A stretch of 64,000 bases of DNA from Raphanus sativus. Taxonomy: Eukaryota > Streptophyta > Magnoliopsida > Brassicales > Brassicaceae. The stretch's first letter is position 1. Each line of letters opens with the position of its first letter. A program made the translations under genes and the position numbers. Of this stretch, positions 46,890 to 58,458 are shown piece after piece. The notes under the pieces are model-generated. The model was not told the origin of the DNA and ran no database searches. It saw only the letters and a list, made by a program, of their open reading frames with translations. The stretch spans positions 18,084,800-18,148,799 of the forward strand of contig NC_079518.1 of NCBI RefSeq assembly GCF_000801105.2, read 5' to 3'.

Positions 46890-47893
46890 TTTATATATAG
46901 GAGCCACCAAATTTCTAAATTCCAAACCAAAATAATTCAATGGTATTGTTCCTTACATCCATGCATAGGGATGTTAAAATATGGTGTTAAAAAGGGATGT
47001 TAAAATATGAAAACCCACCCCACTTAACTTTCCCAATTAAAAATTCATACTGTTAGATCTAATCTATTAATTTAGGGATTATCTACTATTTGAAGTTCTC
47101 ATTTAAATTTTGGACTTTTTCAAACTATACAATGCAACCTACCAACTTAAATTAAACCAAATCTTATCTAATCTATCAATTTAGGGATTATCTTGAAGTT
47201 CTCATTTAAATTTTGGACTCTTTCATAGTTGTTGATAGAATATATCATGCCTCTTATACAATGCAACCTACCAACTTAAATTAAACTAAATCTTAACCAA
47301 CATAGATTAGTTAAACCTAACCAGTAACACTTTTATAATATTTTTGGTTAATCTCTTAATATAATTAGATCATATTAAACTGAACCTAAATCAACGAGTT
47401 CCATATCATTCCAGACATAAGAGAAAAAATATCTGACTCATTTACAACGTAAGCATACAAAGACCGTGTATGCTTATGCTCATTGATTTTCCAAAAACCA
47501 AATAATTGTGGCATAGACCAACATAGGCTCATGTTCATATCACTAACTTTACTTCCATATATTTACTCTTCACCTACATCATATCACAACATACACAGTT
47601 ATACAATAACATATTTTTTTTTTTGTTCAAACAACCAAATAATGGTGGCATATGATGAGTAGATTTTTAAATATGTTTTTTATATATTACATTTTACGAG
47701 ACTATGTGTATAAGTTTTTTTTTTTTGAAAAATGACATAACTATGTGTATAAGTTAAAAGGTAAAAGGTGTGACAAGGTAAATTATTATACTAAAAATGA
47801 AAGAAGATTAAATACAAACTAATAACAAGTACAACACAATTATAACACTATTAAATTCTATATATATTTAATAAAATATTATATATATGTCTA

Positions 47894-47929
<36 letters not shown>

Positions 47930-48037
47930 GTTACACAAAATATATATAATATTATATACACATATTATATATACCATATATTATTAATTAAAATTTGACA
48001 AATCAATTTCCGCCCTCTAGGGCGGGTCCTAATCTAG
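46890..48037 (+). mobile_element. Non-autonomous Helitron
   Basis: The 3' end is sharp: a hairpin CCGCCCT-CTAG-GGCGG at 48010-48025, then GTCCTAAT and the terminal CTAG (48034-48037) followed by T. The interior starts with words typical of these elements (GGAGCCACCAAATTTCTAAA, TCCATGCATAGGGATGTTA). An internal duplication repeats TAATCTATCAATTTAGGGAT at about 47058 and 47168. An (AT)n run lies at about 47895-47927. The 5' edge is approximate. Confidence 0.75.
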
Positions 48038-48269
48038 TTCATTTTAAAATAGGTCTATTAGAAGTTTCCATTTATACCCGCAAATATTACAATAACATTT
48101 AAATTCATTTAGATCAATTTAAAATGGTATATATTTTTATGTTTTAATATTTTTTTTAATGTATAACAATTCGGAATAAAAAATAATTTAAATTATAAAA
48201 ATATTTAAAAATTCTTTATGGAAAAAGAGGTTTAAGTTTCTTAAAAACGTAAAGTCAAAATACGTTAAT
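48038..48269. other. AT-rich spacer
   Basis: No feature seen. Confidence 0.35.
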
Positions 48270-48600
48270 TGTAAAATTTGCATCTCGCTCCGCTTGTTAC
48301 CGAAACTGCAAAATCAACTTTTCCTGACAACCTCGAAAAAATCAGATTTTTTTAAAAAAAATCACAGTTTTTTTTCTGTTGAGACCACAAAATCAGATTT
48401 TTCCATTAGAACCGCAAAATCAGATTTTCCCACTAAAAATTAGTTTTTTCTGCCACAATCGCAAAAATCAAAATTTTCTCACTAAAACAGCAAAATTCAG
48501 AAAACAAAATCCACTAAAACAGAAAAAAATCGAATTTTTCCATTTAAAACCGCAAAATTAGATTTTTCTGCTAAAATCCGCTAAAACCACAAAAATATTT
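48270..48600. repeat. Minisatellite of ACCGCAAAATCAGATTTTTC units
   Basis: About ten imperfect copies of a 26-30-bp unit with AAAACCGCAAAATCAGATTT and TTTTCCnnTnAAAC. The unit has no stop codon in one frame, which makes a 60-codon false ORF. Confidence 0.8.
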
Positions 48601-49332
48601 TTTTTATCAAAACCAAAATATTATGTCTTATGCCAAATACCAAATACACAAAATCGTATTTCCCGTCAAAAAAGAATTTTTTTTCTTTTTGCCGTGCATA
48701 TCCTTTTTCTTTCCTGTTGTCAACGTTTTTACGTTTTCTTTGTTTAGAACAAATCTTAGGGGAAGGAAAGAAGTTTGGATGATAATTTAATGACATGTTT
48801 TTGCCTTTTGCTTATAAAGTATTGCTTTTTGTGTGAAATATTTATGTTGTTCATACTTAATCATGATAAAATTAATATATTTTTAGATGACTTGGTCAGC
48901 CTATCTGAAAACTTATTTCTGTATTTTTGCTCTTTGTTGTATGTAAGCCTTCTCTACAATCAGCAATTTAAGTCACTTTTAAATAAATTTTTGAAATGCA
49001 TTGATTTATATATGCCGGAACAAATATTAATTTTGCTAAAGGTTTCATTTCTTTAACATATCACCAGTTTTAAAACGATGTAACATCACGATTAGTATCA
49101 GTATATAGATAATTAAATTATTTAATTTGCAAGATTATTTGCTTACTAAACTGTTCAATTGATAGTTTGTAATATGTGCAACTTTGCTTACTTAAAATAA
49201 ATATGCAAAGAATACGCAAAAACAGAATAATTGTTTCAACTTGGCATAACTATCATCAAAATACACAATATCCCCTTCCACTAATACATTTAACCAATTT
49301 GGCAAGAAGAATACAATATAGGGGCATTATTC
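48601..49332. other. AT-rich spacer, no gene seen
   Basis: Short ORFs without family resemblance. Confidence 0.35.
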
Positions 49333-49512
49333 TCAAAAGAGATCTTCCTTTGCAATTCTGTATGCCACTCTATTTTCTTCTCTAGCTTGAAAGACTACCT
49401 TGTGATCACCAATCTTCAAGAGCATGAGTTGAATATCTTGGATATGGGTGTTGAGAGCAGGCCGTGGTTCATCTTCCTGTAAAGCTTCCACGGGATCCTT
49501 GGAATCAATTTA
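49333..49512 (-). pseudogene. Reverse-transcriptase-linked RNase H domain fragment
   Basis: The frame reads DSKDPVEALQEDEPRPALNT, then IQDIQLMLLKIGDHKVVFQA, then REENRVAYRIAKEDLF and a TGA. This is the C-terminal half of the plant RNase H-like (RVT_3) domain common in LINE-type retroelements, where 'DS..vv..L' and 'R..N.vAd.LAK' are conserved. The first catalytic Asp region is absent. An old fragment. Confidence 0.6.
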
Positions 49513-50028
49513 ATGAATCACTTCACAAAACTGAACGTACAACCTTAACTCTCTTGGTATATCACTTTCTATCTTCTCTTGGCATATTTGATTAAAGTCC
49601 ACTTTAAGACGTCTTCTAAAAAATAAACACAAATATACTTACCGCATTACAAATTGCTTTCTTCTTAGTGCCCCAATTGCTGTATCACTAAAATCTGTTT
49701 ATCATTCCACATTGCAATTCATGTAAAACTTTTTGTCCATTATCACGTATTGTAAGAACTTAAAAACAAAAGAAGAAGGCATTAGTAACATGATCATATT
49801 CAATTCTAAAAAAGTGTTCATACTCAAAGATTTGTTTGCTTTTGAGTCTTGATTCACACAACAAAAACAAATTTATATGATCAGGTCATCGGAGAATCAT
49901 ATTTGCAAAGGATAAAATATGTTCCAGATCAGGAAAGAAATAACTTGGTCGTGGATTTTGCTTCTTCAAACATTACTCTGTTCTTATTGCTAGCTTAAAT
50001 TGCCATAACATTCAACTCAACAGAGATA
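49513..50028. other. No gene recognised
   Basis: AT-rich. It may contain more of the decayed LINE, but I cannot show it. Confidence 0.3.
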
Positions 50029-50672
50029 TCAACAGAAAAGGTTCCCGATATGCCGATAATTCTGAAGATTCAAACAGAAAACTAATAAAAGGTTACCAGC
50101 AGGAGCTGCTGATTCAGGCTCCTTGATCTCGACCACAACATACTTGGACATCAAGGATGCTTTAGCTATGTCTGACGCGTGCTCTAAGTGACATCTCACA
50201 ACCTTAAGAAAAACACTATTTTCACTTTTATTGACTAACCTTCTATTCATTTTGGTAGAATCTGTTTAATGGCATCCACTTTCAATGAAAGTCTTAGCTG
50301 AGTGTGTTCACCTCAGGAAACAATACCTTCGTCCACAGCCGCCTTATATATTAAAACGCTCAATGAATTAGTCCCAAACGGAACATATCCAATATTATTT
50401 GCTTTGAGATTATTTCACTACCTTCGTTCTAAAAGGATGGAAAGCCTTATGCAACTGGTAATATCTGAGTGATTGAATCATATGTTATGTTCTTCAAAGA
50501 AGCTAATTACGCTGCCCCCAGTTTCAGATCCGAAACGCTCATACAATCGATCCACTTCCTTGCAGTAAACTTCCCTGAGGCTTCTCTCCACATTGTTTAT
50601 GTTTAACAAAATTATACCCCTTTCGGAATACACCTTTGTCAATGTTAAAAGGAAGATATCTCTGAAGAGCAT
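50029..50672 (-). other. Two unidentified exon-like ORFs
   Basis: 50672-50478 reads SERGIILLNINNVERSLREV then YCKEVDRLYERFGSETGGSV. 50250-50029 reads [20 protein letters not shown] then [17 protein letters not shown] before a GTAAC donor-like site. Both have protein-like composition, unlike the AT-rich surroundings, and could be exons of one gene piece on the minus strand. I do not recognise the family and see no complete gene. Confidence 0.25.
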
Positions 50673-51707
50673 CTTGATCCTCAGTTTTTAGGTTCCGAAT
50701 AGCAGCTAGCTCATAGATGACCCCTGGTACGTAAGTTTACAAATCCTCAATTATATAGAGGCCAACAATCCTTATAAAAAGCAATCTACAAAATCCATCG
50801 ATCCAAATCATATATGCAGCAGAACAAACAAAGCAGCAATTTAATAATCCTAGTAGACCTAATAAACAGTAGTAATAAGAAAACTACCAGTTCAAGTCGT
50901 CTAGAGACCGATCCAGAATTACAGATAGTCATAGATACCAAAGGAGAGAAAAACCTGATACAACTCTGGTCTTGTGAGCTTCAGAGAAGTAGACCAAAAT
51001 TAAATGCAATCCCATGTCTTGAAGAGAGGATAAAATTGCATGTAATTGATAGGCAAAGAAAAAAAAATATTAACTTGATCACACAAAATATATAAATAGA
51101 GCCAATAAGAGAAACTTAGTTGCAAGGGTCAGCTCCTGAATGTATTCTCAAACAATGGAGGAAAAACTTCTGAATTTGATAAAAAGAAAACCTGAAAGAA
51201 CATAGCAAAGCGAGCAGCACACATAAAACTTCAATCTAAACCAATTTTGACATGCCCTCCAACAATAACAATCAAAAAGTAAAAGATTTTCGACACATTG
51301 ATAAGCTAAATTATCTCGGTCTCATAAAATCAAACTCTCGGGGAACTTCCAATCAATATTTTCCTCGTCAAACAAAATAGGGCAAGTAAAATGAAATCAA
51401 AGTAGTGCTTAAAGAATACATATTTTCCTCAAAAAACACTGCCTTGAATCTCTCCAACTGTTGCAAAACTTCTAGGACAAGACTAAGCAAGAGAAAGTAA
51501 AAGCATGTGAAAGTTGATCCGCTAGCCAGCGGAAACATCGTTGAAGAACTGAGACATTGGAGTCTTTCTGTTGGATTAAGCCGAATAAGACGAAAGAAAA
51601 TAAATAAGTTTTCGATGTGAAGAATAACATAAGAAGAAAGAAAAATAAATAAGACTACAATGTTATAAATTAAATAAGTTTGAATTTTTTTTGGAGATTT
51701 CATGTAC
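50673..51707. other. No gene recognised
   Basis: Sequence downstream of the RPA-like exon in its orientation. The expected later OB-fold exons are not visible. The minus ORF 51739-51368 has no clear match. Confidence 0.35.
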
Positions 51708-51896
51708 TTGTTCGTCGATGATGAGCATTTCCAGGCCAATAAGCGTCTTCTTTATTAGGTTCCAAGCCTCCCACAAATGAATAAGACGGAAGCGCAACTG
51801 AGTTTCATGGGGACCTAGTGAGATATCTTTGAAGAACATTACTTTTTCATCATAGGCGGAGGAGACAGGGGACTTCCCATTTGGTTTCATCGTCAT
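51708..51896 (-). pseudogene. RPA1-like OB-fold protein, first exon only
   Basis: The ATG at 51896 starts a frame with KVMFFKDISLGPHETQLRFR and then HLWEA...KKTLIGLEMLIIDEQ, the first strands of the DUF223/OB-fold found in the large plant family of replication protein A1-like proteins. It ends at a GTACAT donor-like site at 51707. No following exon is found within 1 kb, so I take it as a truncated copy. True RPA1 binds single-stranded DNA in replication and repair; this piece cannot. Confidence 0.65.
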
Positions 51897-53481
51897 GGTT
51901 TGAGCTTAGAGCGGTTCTAGGGTTTTGGTTTTTAGAAAGGATAGAAGATCAGTATATAAAGAAGAAGGAAAAGAGGGAGGCGAAACGAAATCAATAAGAA
52001 AGTATTGATTGAAGGAAGTAAAATAAAATATTGATTGTTTAGAACTGGCTAGATTAGAACTCAGTTTCTATGGTCTTTGATCGGAGAGCATGAAGTGGTA
52101 GAGGGGAAGGTGATCATTTCATCCTTCGTGTGTTGATTTTTATTTTTTTGGGTTCCATTTGAGCTAAGAACATATTATTTGAAGCCTACACTAATAAGCT
52201 CCTTTCTGGTTGATTTTTTTACTGGGTTCCATTAGAGCAAATAACAAATTATTTCAAACCCACACGTAGAAGTTCACTATGAAACCCACTCGAGAAGTGT
52301 GACTGATGTGTCAAAAAATGCTCATAATTGGTTGACTGTTTTTAAAGATGTGGCATGCTTCTTCTTGTACTATATTCCCCTTTTAGCATTGTTAGATTTA
52401 CTGATAATTGATAGGGTCAATTGGCGTAATAGCCATAATTTGGAGTGTAATAGAGGGAATGGACATGATTTTGACATTATTTGGCAACTGTCTTTTTGCC
52501 TTCAATTCAGTCGGTAATACCCTTGTGAGGGAACGGTTTCCAGTTTCCTTCAAATAAAGGAAGAACGTGTTTCATTTGTGACCCACGGTTACAATCACCT
52601 TAACAACGAAGAACGTGGAATGAAAATCAAAGGAAAAAAATGTTGTGGGAGGGGAATAGAGAAATTTTCTAAGTGTTGAATAACGTTAGACAAACGGAGT
52701 GTACTAGATTCATATTTCCAAACTATATACCATGGATACTATATAGCATGGATAGAATACTATCTGTACAAATATAGAATGACTTGACCCGTCACACTTT
52801 ATGTACTAGAAGTGTAAGATACTGATACAAGAAAAGATGACCCGTAAACTGAGAATAAGAAGGAGAACGTACAATTTAGGTGTAAGCATGTGTAATTGAC
52901 AGGGAAGTTGAAGTCCGGAAGGGAGAAGCGAAAACTTGTAATGAGACAGTATGAGTATAGGTTACATTATATGTGACATTATATTACATTCCACATGAAC
53001 AAAATAGAATAGCGTGCCGTTTACTAAATTAGTAATATAATGACGACCAAAATTTGGCGAAGTGACAGAATGGGGAGAGACGATGATGTAGTTAGCACAA
53101 TAAATGTGCAATTGTGTGTTACAGCTATTCCAAACGAAAGAGTAGGGGAAAGCCACGTAGAAAAGTAGATTTACTTAAGATATTTTTACTGTGGAGGGGT
53201 AAACAAGTGGTTCAAATTAGTAACTCTAATCTTCAATGGTGATGTGAAAGGAAACCATAAATGGTGTATTATATAGAATAATCACTGTAATCTATCTGAA
53301 GAAGAATCTCAGAAGGACGAGAAAGGGAGGAAGTTAAAGATTTTTAGCTTTCAAGCAGCAGAGGTAAGTTTTGGAATCGTAGAAATTTACTATTTTTTTA
53401 TTGGAAAATGGTATACTATTCTGTAGGTGTAGTCTACAAATTAAGATATTTAAATGGATTTCCACTTACTTGTACCTGTAG
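51897..53481. other. 5' flank of the MuDR-like gene
   Basis: It has two copies of a TGGTTGATTTTT...GGGTTCCATT(T/A)GAGC(T/A)AA segment near 52150 and 52215. A leader exon probably ends at 53363 (GCAGAG then GTAAGT) and its intron ends at 53481 (CCTGTAG), so the ATG comes right after the splice. The 53130-53210 part recurs near 55920-56005. Confidence 0.5.
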
Positions 53482-54841
53482 ATGAAAAGCGATGACAAGG
53501 TTTTACTAGTATTTGGAACTTGGGTTTGTGACAGCCATAGAAGATGGGGGTTCGAAGCTGACAATTCCTTCAGAGCTGAGCACTATATTAGCATCAACAG
53601 TGGTATGAGCATGTCTGATTTAGTCAGAGGAGTAAGAGATGAGATAGAGCCAACTTACGCAGGAGTCAATTTGAAACTCTCCTATCAATACCCGGAATGG
53701 ATCTCAGCTGATGGGGGAGGTCTTGAAATGCCCCAATACATAACCGATGACACTAAAGTGGGGGCATTCATCGAGCTTAGACGATCAATAGCGCCAGTTG
53801 ATTTACTAGTCTCAGTTAGCAGTCCCACTGCGCTTGATGATGTCATAGGAGGTAGAGAAGATGCTGTGATAGAAGATGATGACTGGCATGAATTTGCGAT
53901 GGCTGATACCCCTTTGACGACTCCTGCTACCAAGTGTAACGCAGGTCCGAAGGAGCTCAATTTCCCTGATGGTATGATAGACGTCCTATGTGGAATAGCA
54001 AACACCGGAAGAAGTTCTATTCCATATTGTACAGGTGGAGTGGAAATTAGAGAGCCAGACTTAAATACTCGACAACGGATTCAGCGTCAGGCTGATCTAT
54101 CTATGCAGAAGGAGAAGAAAAAAATGAGGATTGAAGCTACGTCGGACACAGACTCTGACTCTGATGACGATATGGTGGTGCCAGTCTTCAGGACAACCGA
54201 TAATCTATCTGGAAAAGGGAAAAGGCCTATTTGGAACCGCCTGATCTTTGGAGTTGCCGGCATTCCAAACACATCTGACTTACAACATGATAGCAGAGGA
54301 ACCACATTGGGTGGACAATCTAACCAAGCACCTGAAAGTAGCGAGAAGGTCAATAACACAAAGATGGCTGAATTAGGTAACAGACAGGATCCACCAGTAA
54401 GGGACGTTAACCAAATATTGGGTGGTATGATTAGAGTAGTGAACTGATAAGTAATCATGTCATATATATATATATATATATATATATCTAAATATGGGAC
54501 CAAATATGGGTACTAATTTAATGAGGGTATCCTTGTTTAGGTGTAGAGTCAGAGACAACAGATGGTCATATCGGAGGAGGAACTATATTTGGTGTCGGAG
54601 GCTTAAATTCCAATACTGATGTCAACACCTCTGCTGCTACAAAGGTGATTATGGAGGTAATAAATAGATACAGTACGTTATATTGACTCAATGAAGGAAT
54701 GTACTGCAAAAGTGTTTCATATAATATATAAACGAACTTCATTGGGTTACAAACTTGCAGGATTCGGGAACAAACCCAACAATCCCACGGTGCATACGCT
54801 GTGGCCTGTACGGGCACACCATGGCATTTTGTAGGATCTGA
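53482..54841 (+). CDS. MuDR-like N-terminal domain protein with zinc knuckle, no transposase core
   Basis: Exons 53482-54424, 54541-54656 and 54761-54841 join in phase (379 residues). Residues 1-110 resemble the N-terminal PB1-like region of Arabidopsis MuDR-type transposases (KVLLVFGTWVCDSHRRWGFE, FRAEHY, ELVRG-type VRGVRDEI, LSYQYPEW). The middle is acidic and low-complexity with a basic stretch (QKEKKKMRIE). The last exon encodes CIRCGLYGHTMAFC, an exact C-x2-C-x4-H-x4-C knuckle, just before the stop. The usual MULE DDE catalytic domain between these parts is absent. The stop after VVN at 54447 applies only if intron 1 is retained. It is either a deleted MULE whose ends still splice into a frame or a small domesticated protein; the intact phases favour recent function or recent origin. 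Confidence 0.7.
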
Positions 54842-55251
54842 ATGTAATAACTACGCAACCAACCATCACTGGCATCAAAAGGAAGGGTGAAGCAATATTT
54901 TGGGAACTTTGTAACTAACGCGGCAGCCATTGCAATATATGCAATTGGTAGTATTAACCACTGCGAAGAGTAACTGATGCATTTTGTTGCTAAATACACA
55001 CATAAGTGGAGTGAAGCCATTTAAGGATGTGTTTGTGATGTAGCTAGTAAGGTGACCTTGTAATAGTAAACATCGGGTGTGTTTAACGGAAAACCCAGTA
55101 ACTTTCTATTTTGGTAATATTAAATGATGCTAGATGACAATATATGTGTGTTAAAAGCTGAAATCACATTTAGAATGTATCATCCAGGATTAGTTATATT
55201 ACATATAATAGGATTACAAGGTTCTATTTAGTCGAACTACTATTCCACTTA
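54842..55251. other. 3' flank of the MuDR-like gene
   Basis: No further gene seen. It lies just before a pair of direct repeats. Confidence 0.4.
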
Positions 55252-55895
55252 ACGTAAAGCAATTTAAGGAACTAAACCCAAGTTAAGGAACTATAAACCC
55301 AAATACATGTGTAAAACATTTTACCATATCTAATACCTAATATATGATTCACCGACTTACAAACTTCCAAAACACAAATAGAAATATATAAAGCCATGGA
55401 GTACTAGTTAAAGTATTCCATTCCATTTAACAAATTAGAAATAGAAAACCGATCTAGTGATGAGTTGTTATCTAGAAGCATCTCGTGTGTGGGAGGGGAC
55501 GTGACGCCTCATCCAAAAGATTAAAGGAATTTAAACCCAAATCCATGCAATATCACTAAACCCTAGTTTGGGAATTTCAACCCAAATCCATTGAGAAACC
55601 AAAACTTTCGAAAACAAAATACAAGTGCAATAACAGAAAGAACACTAAACCCAAGTTAAGGAACTATAAACCCAAATACATGTGTAAAACATTTTACCAT
55701 ATCTAAGACCTGATATATGAATCACCGACCTACAAACTTACAAAACACAAACAGAAATGTATAAAGCCATGGAGTAGTTGTAAACGTATTCCATTCCATT
55801 TAACAAATTAGAAATAGAAAACCAATCTAGTGATCAGTTGTTATCTAGAAGCATCTAGTGTGTGGTAGGGGACGTGACGCCTCATGCAATAGAAT
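55252..55895. repeat. Direct repeat pair, ~250 bp, ~373-bp offset
   Basis: CTAAACCCAAGTTAAGGAAC starts at 55272 and 55645. The match continues through GAAGCATCT(C/A)GTGTGTGG and GGGGACGTGACGCCTCATnC, ending near 55520 and 55890. Identity is high but not perfect. Non-coding. Confidence 0.85.
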
Positions 55896-56256
55896 AAATG
55901 GCTATTAATTGTTTAAATCTAATCACTTTGAAAGATTAGGGGAAAGCCACGTCAGTAGGTGTAGTTACCAAGGTATTTTTACTGTTTACATTCAAACAAG
56001 TGGATTACGTTATAAGGGAATATCAATAAATATAGGTTTATTCCCATGGAAAAGACGGCTGCATAGCGGTTGGTGCGGTTTCGTCGGTTGCACTCACACA
56101 TGGAGTGCCTCCAACAATCGCTGGAATTGAAGACGATGGTTGTACAGTGAACAATCAATAATGGTTCAATCGGAATTACAATAGAGGAAGTTTTATAAGA
56201 GTAACATATCTATATACCAACAAGGAAGTGTGAGGCATTAAAGGTGGTAGACGAAC
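55896..56256. other. Spacer with a repeated promoter-like block
   Basis: 55925-56007 carries AGGGGAAAGCCACGT, TATTTTTACTG and AAACAAGTGG in the same order as 53141-53212. Any further exons of the minus-strand gene at 56257 could lie here, but I could not define one. Confidence 0.4.
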
Positions 56257-57783
56257 CTCAATAACAGCAACAGAGTGGTCCAACCCAGGAGATGATAGGG
56301 GCATCATGGCACCAGTCCCCTACAATAGACCCAGCAGAGAACCATGATACTCAGTTGAAATAAAACCAAGAGACATATCAGAGAATGCCTTACTTTATCG
56401 AAATGAAAAGCCTGGTTATTTAAAATTACCTCACACAATGGCTCAGTTGGGACAATGTTCGGATTAGCCGGTGCCGTTTCAACTTGTCCAGACTTCTGCA
56501 GATGTAAAACGAGATCTTATTTCAATAACGGAATGGAATGGAATAGTGGCGATATGGAATAGAAACATAGTAATATCAGAGTATGGCTTACAATATTACT
56601 ATGCCAAAGGTTGTTAATTTAAATTTACCTCACACAATGCCTCAGAAGGGACAATGTTCGGATGAGACGGTGCAGTCTCAGATGGTACAGACTTCTGCAT
56701 AGGGAAAACCGAAATGTCAAACCGTTGATTGAATTAAATGGAAAAATGAAGACATGAAAAAGCAATGGTGTGTATATAATATAGTAACTAAATGATGTAC
56801 ACGTTTGTGAACTACATTACCTCCACAAGGACACAGTTCGGATCAGCAGGTGCCGTTTCAAATGGTCCAAACTTCTGCAGATGTAAACCGAGATCTCAAA
56901 TCATTGACGGAAAGGAATGAAAAATAACGACATGGAATATAAATGTTTTACATATTAGAGTATCGCTTCCAATGTTACTAAGCCAAAGGTTGTTAATTTA
57001 AATTTACCTCACACAATGTCTCTGTAGGGACAATGTTCGGATCAGAGGTTGCAGTCGCAGATGGTATAAACTTCTGCATTTTGAAAGCCAAAATGTCAAA
57101 CCATTGATTGAATGGAATGGAAAAATGAAAACATGGAAAATAAATGGTGTGTATATAATATAGTAAATAAATGATGTACACATTTGTGATCTACATTACC
57201 TCCACAGCAACCGCATTCCCATCAGTTTCTGATGAATCTTTTACATTTCTGATCGGTGCAGTACCATGATTGGTCTGGGGGGATGGAGAGGAATTGTGGT
57301 GGGCGAATGAGGGCCTGTCGGGGCTGTAGCCACTAAACGGGTCATCAGGAAAGATGTCATCTCCGGTACTTGCCTTGCGTAAAATTGCAAACTCGGACTT
57401 AACAAACTTTTCAACCGCCGCAATAGAATCATTTGTGGCCTCTATGGACTTCATGACCTTGCTGACTTCATTAGAAATGTGATCTTTCATACTGACCATG
57501 TAGCCCTCAAACATCGGTATCATTAGCTCATCAAAAGCCTCTGCCACTTCTCTAACAAACTCGCGTGGTCCAGAAGATGCAGGCCGACCCCGAAGATGTG
57601 CCTCATCATGACTGCTATTTGGTTGGCCTCTTCCTTCACGAGAGTGCACGAACTCGTCACCACCGCCCTGCTGCCCATATTCCCTATCCATTTCTTCGGA
57701 TTCCTGCTCATCAGTCACCACAGTAGGAGATGGTTTCCCCTTCTTACCCTTCACATCATCTGCTCTCACCCCACCAGCTCATG
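56257..57783 (-). pseudogene. 3' part of an unknown gene with duplicated mini-exons, cut by CACTA
   Basis: Exon-like blocks on the minus strand: 57783-57200 (continuing from lost 5' sequence), 57073-57008 (66 bp), 56874-56821 (54), 56694-56629 (66), 56495-56430 (66) and 56319-56257 (63). All have AG/GT borders and are phase 0 at both ends. The large exon is hydrophilic (KGKKGKPSPTVV, DEQESEEMDREY) with a possible coiled coil (EAFDELMIPMFEGYMVSMKD). Mini-exons encode variants of KSxxxETAPxxPNIVPxExL. There is no ATG start; an in-frame stop and the CACTA end lie directly upstream. The style resembles the variable tails of DUF1985/Ulp1-like genes (inference). The 3' end is not resolved. Confidence 0.55.
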
Positions 57784-58280
57784 CACTACAAGAAAACAAA
57801 TAATTAACGAGGGCCATTTTCCTCGTTAATTCCTCGTAAAAGGAGGTTTACGAGGAATTAACGAGGAAAAGCCTTTCGTCGTTTTTCGTCCGTCGTAAAA
57901 AAGGATTCGTCGCCATTTCCTCGTAGTATAGCGAGGTTTCTCTTTCCTCGTAAAGACGAAGTTAATATTTCGTCGTAAGTTCCACGCCCCATTTCCTCGT
58001 AAATCACTCGCCTAATTTCCTCGTACAAACCACGTGAACCTCGCGTCGTTACTTACACGTAAGATCCTTGAAATCATATCCTCGTAAATTCGATGTAATA
58101 TCCTTGAAAGGATTTCCTCGTAAAATCGATGTAGAATCGTTGAAAGGTTTTCCTCGTAAAAACCTCGAAAGCCTTTCCTCGTAAAGACCTCGAAAGACTT
58201 TCCTCGTAAAAACCTCGAAACTATTTCTTCGTAAATTTCTCGGAAACATTTTCGTCGTAAATAACTCGTAGACTTCCATT
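57784..58280. repeat. CACTA subterminal repeat array (TCCTCGTAAA)
   Basis: More than a dozen copies of TCCTCGTAA(A/T) and its complement TTACGAGGA in about 500 bp, the type of motif bound by the TNP1/TnpA-like protein in En/Spm elements. The 76-codon ORF over it is a repeat translation. Confidence 0.85.
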
Positions 58281-58458
58281 TTTCGAATTAATAAAATATT
58301 ATTTGATAAATATAATAATTATTAATTTAACAAAATAAAAATATTTAAATATTGGATTTATAAATAAATTTTAAATAAAATTCACAAGCAACAAAATATT
58401 TTATATATAATTAAGTTTTGGATTTTATAATACATAAACCGAAAAAAAACTAAAAAAA

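Noticed and set aside
48379..48561. ORF with PQNQIFPL repeats
   Set aside because: Minisatellite translation.
58049..58279. Arg/Phe repeat ORF
   Set aside because: Translation of CACTA subterminal repeats.
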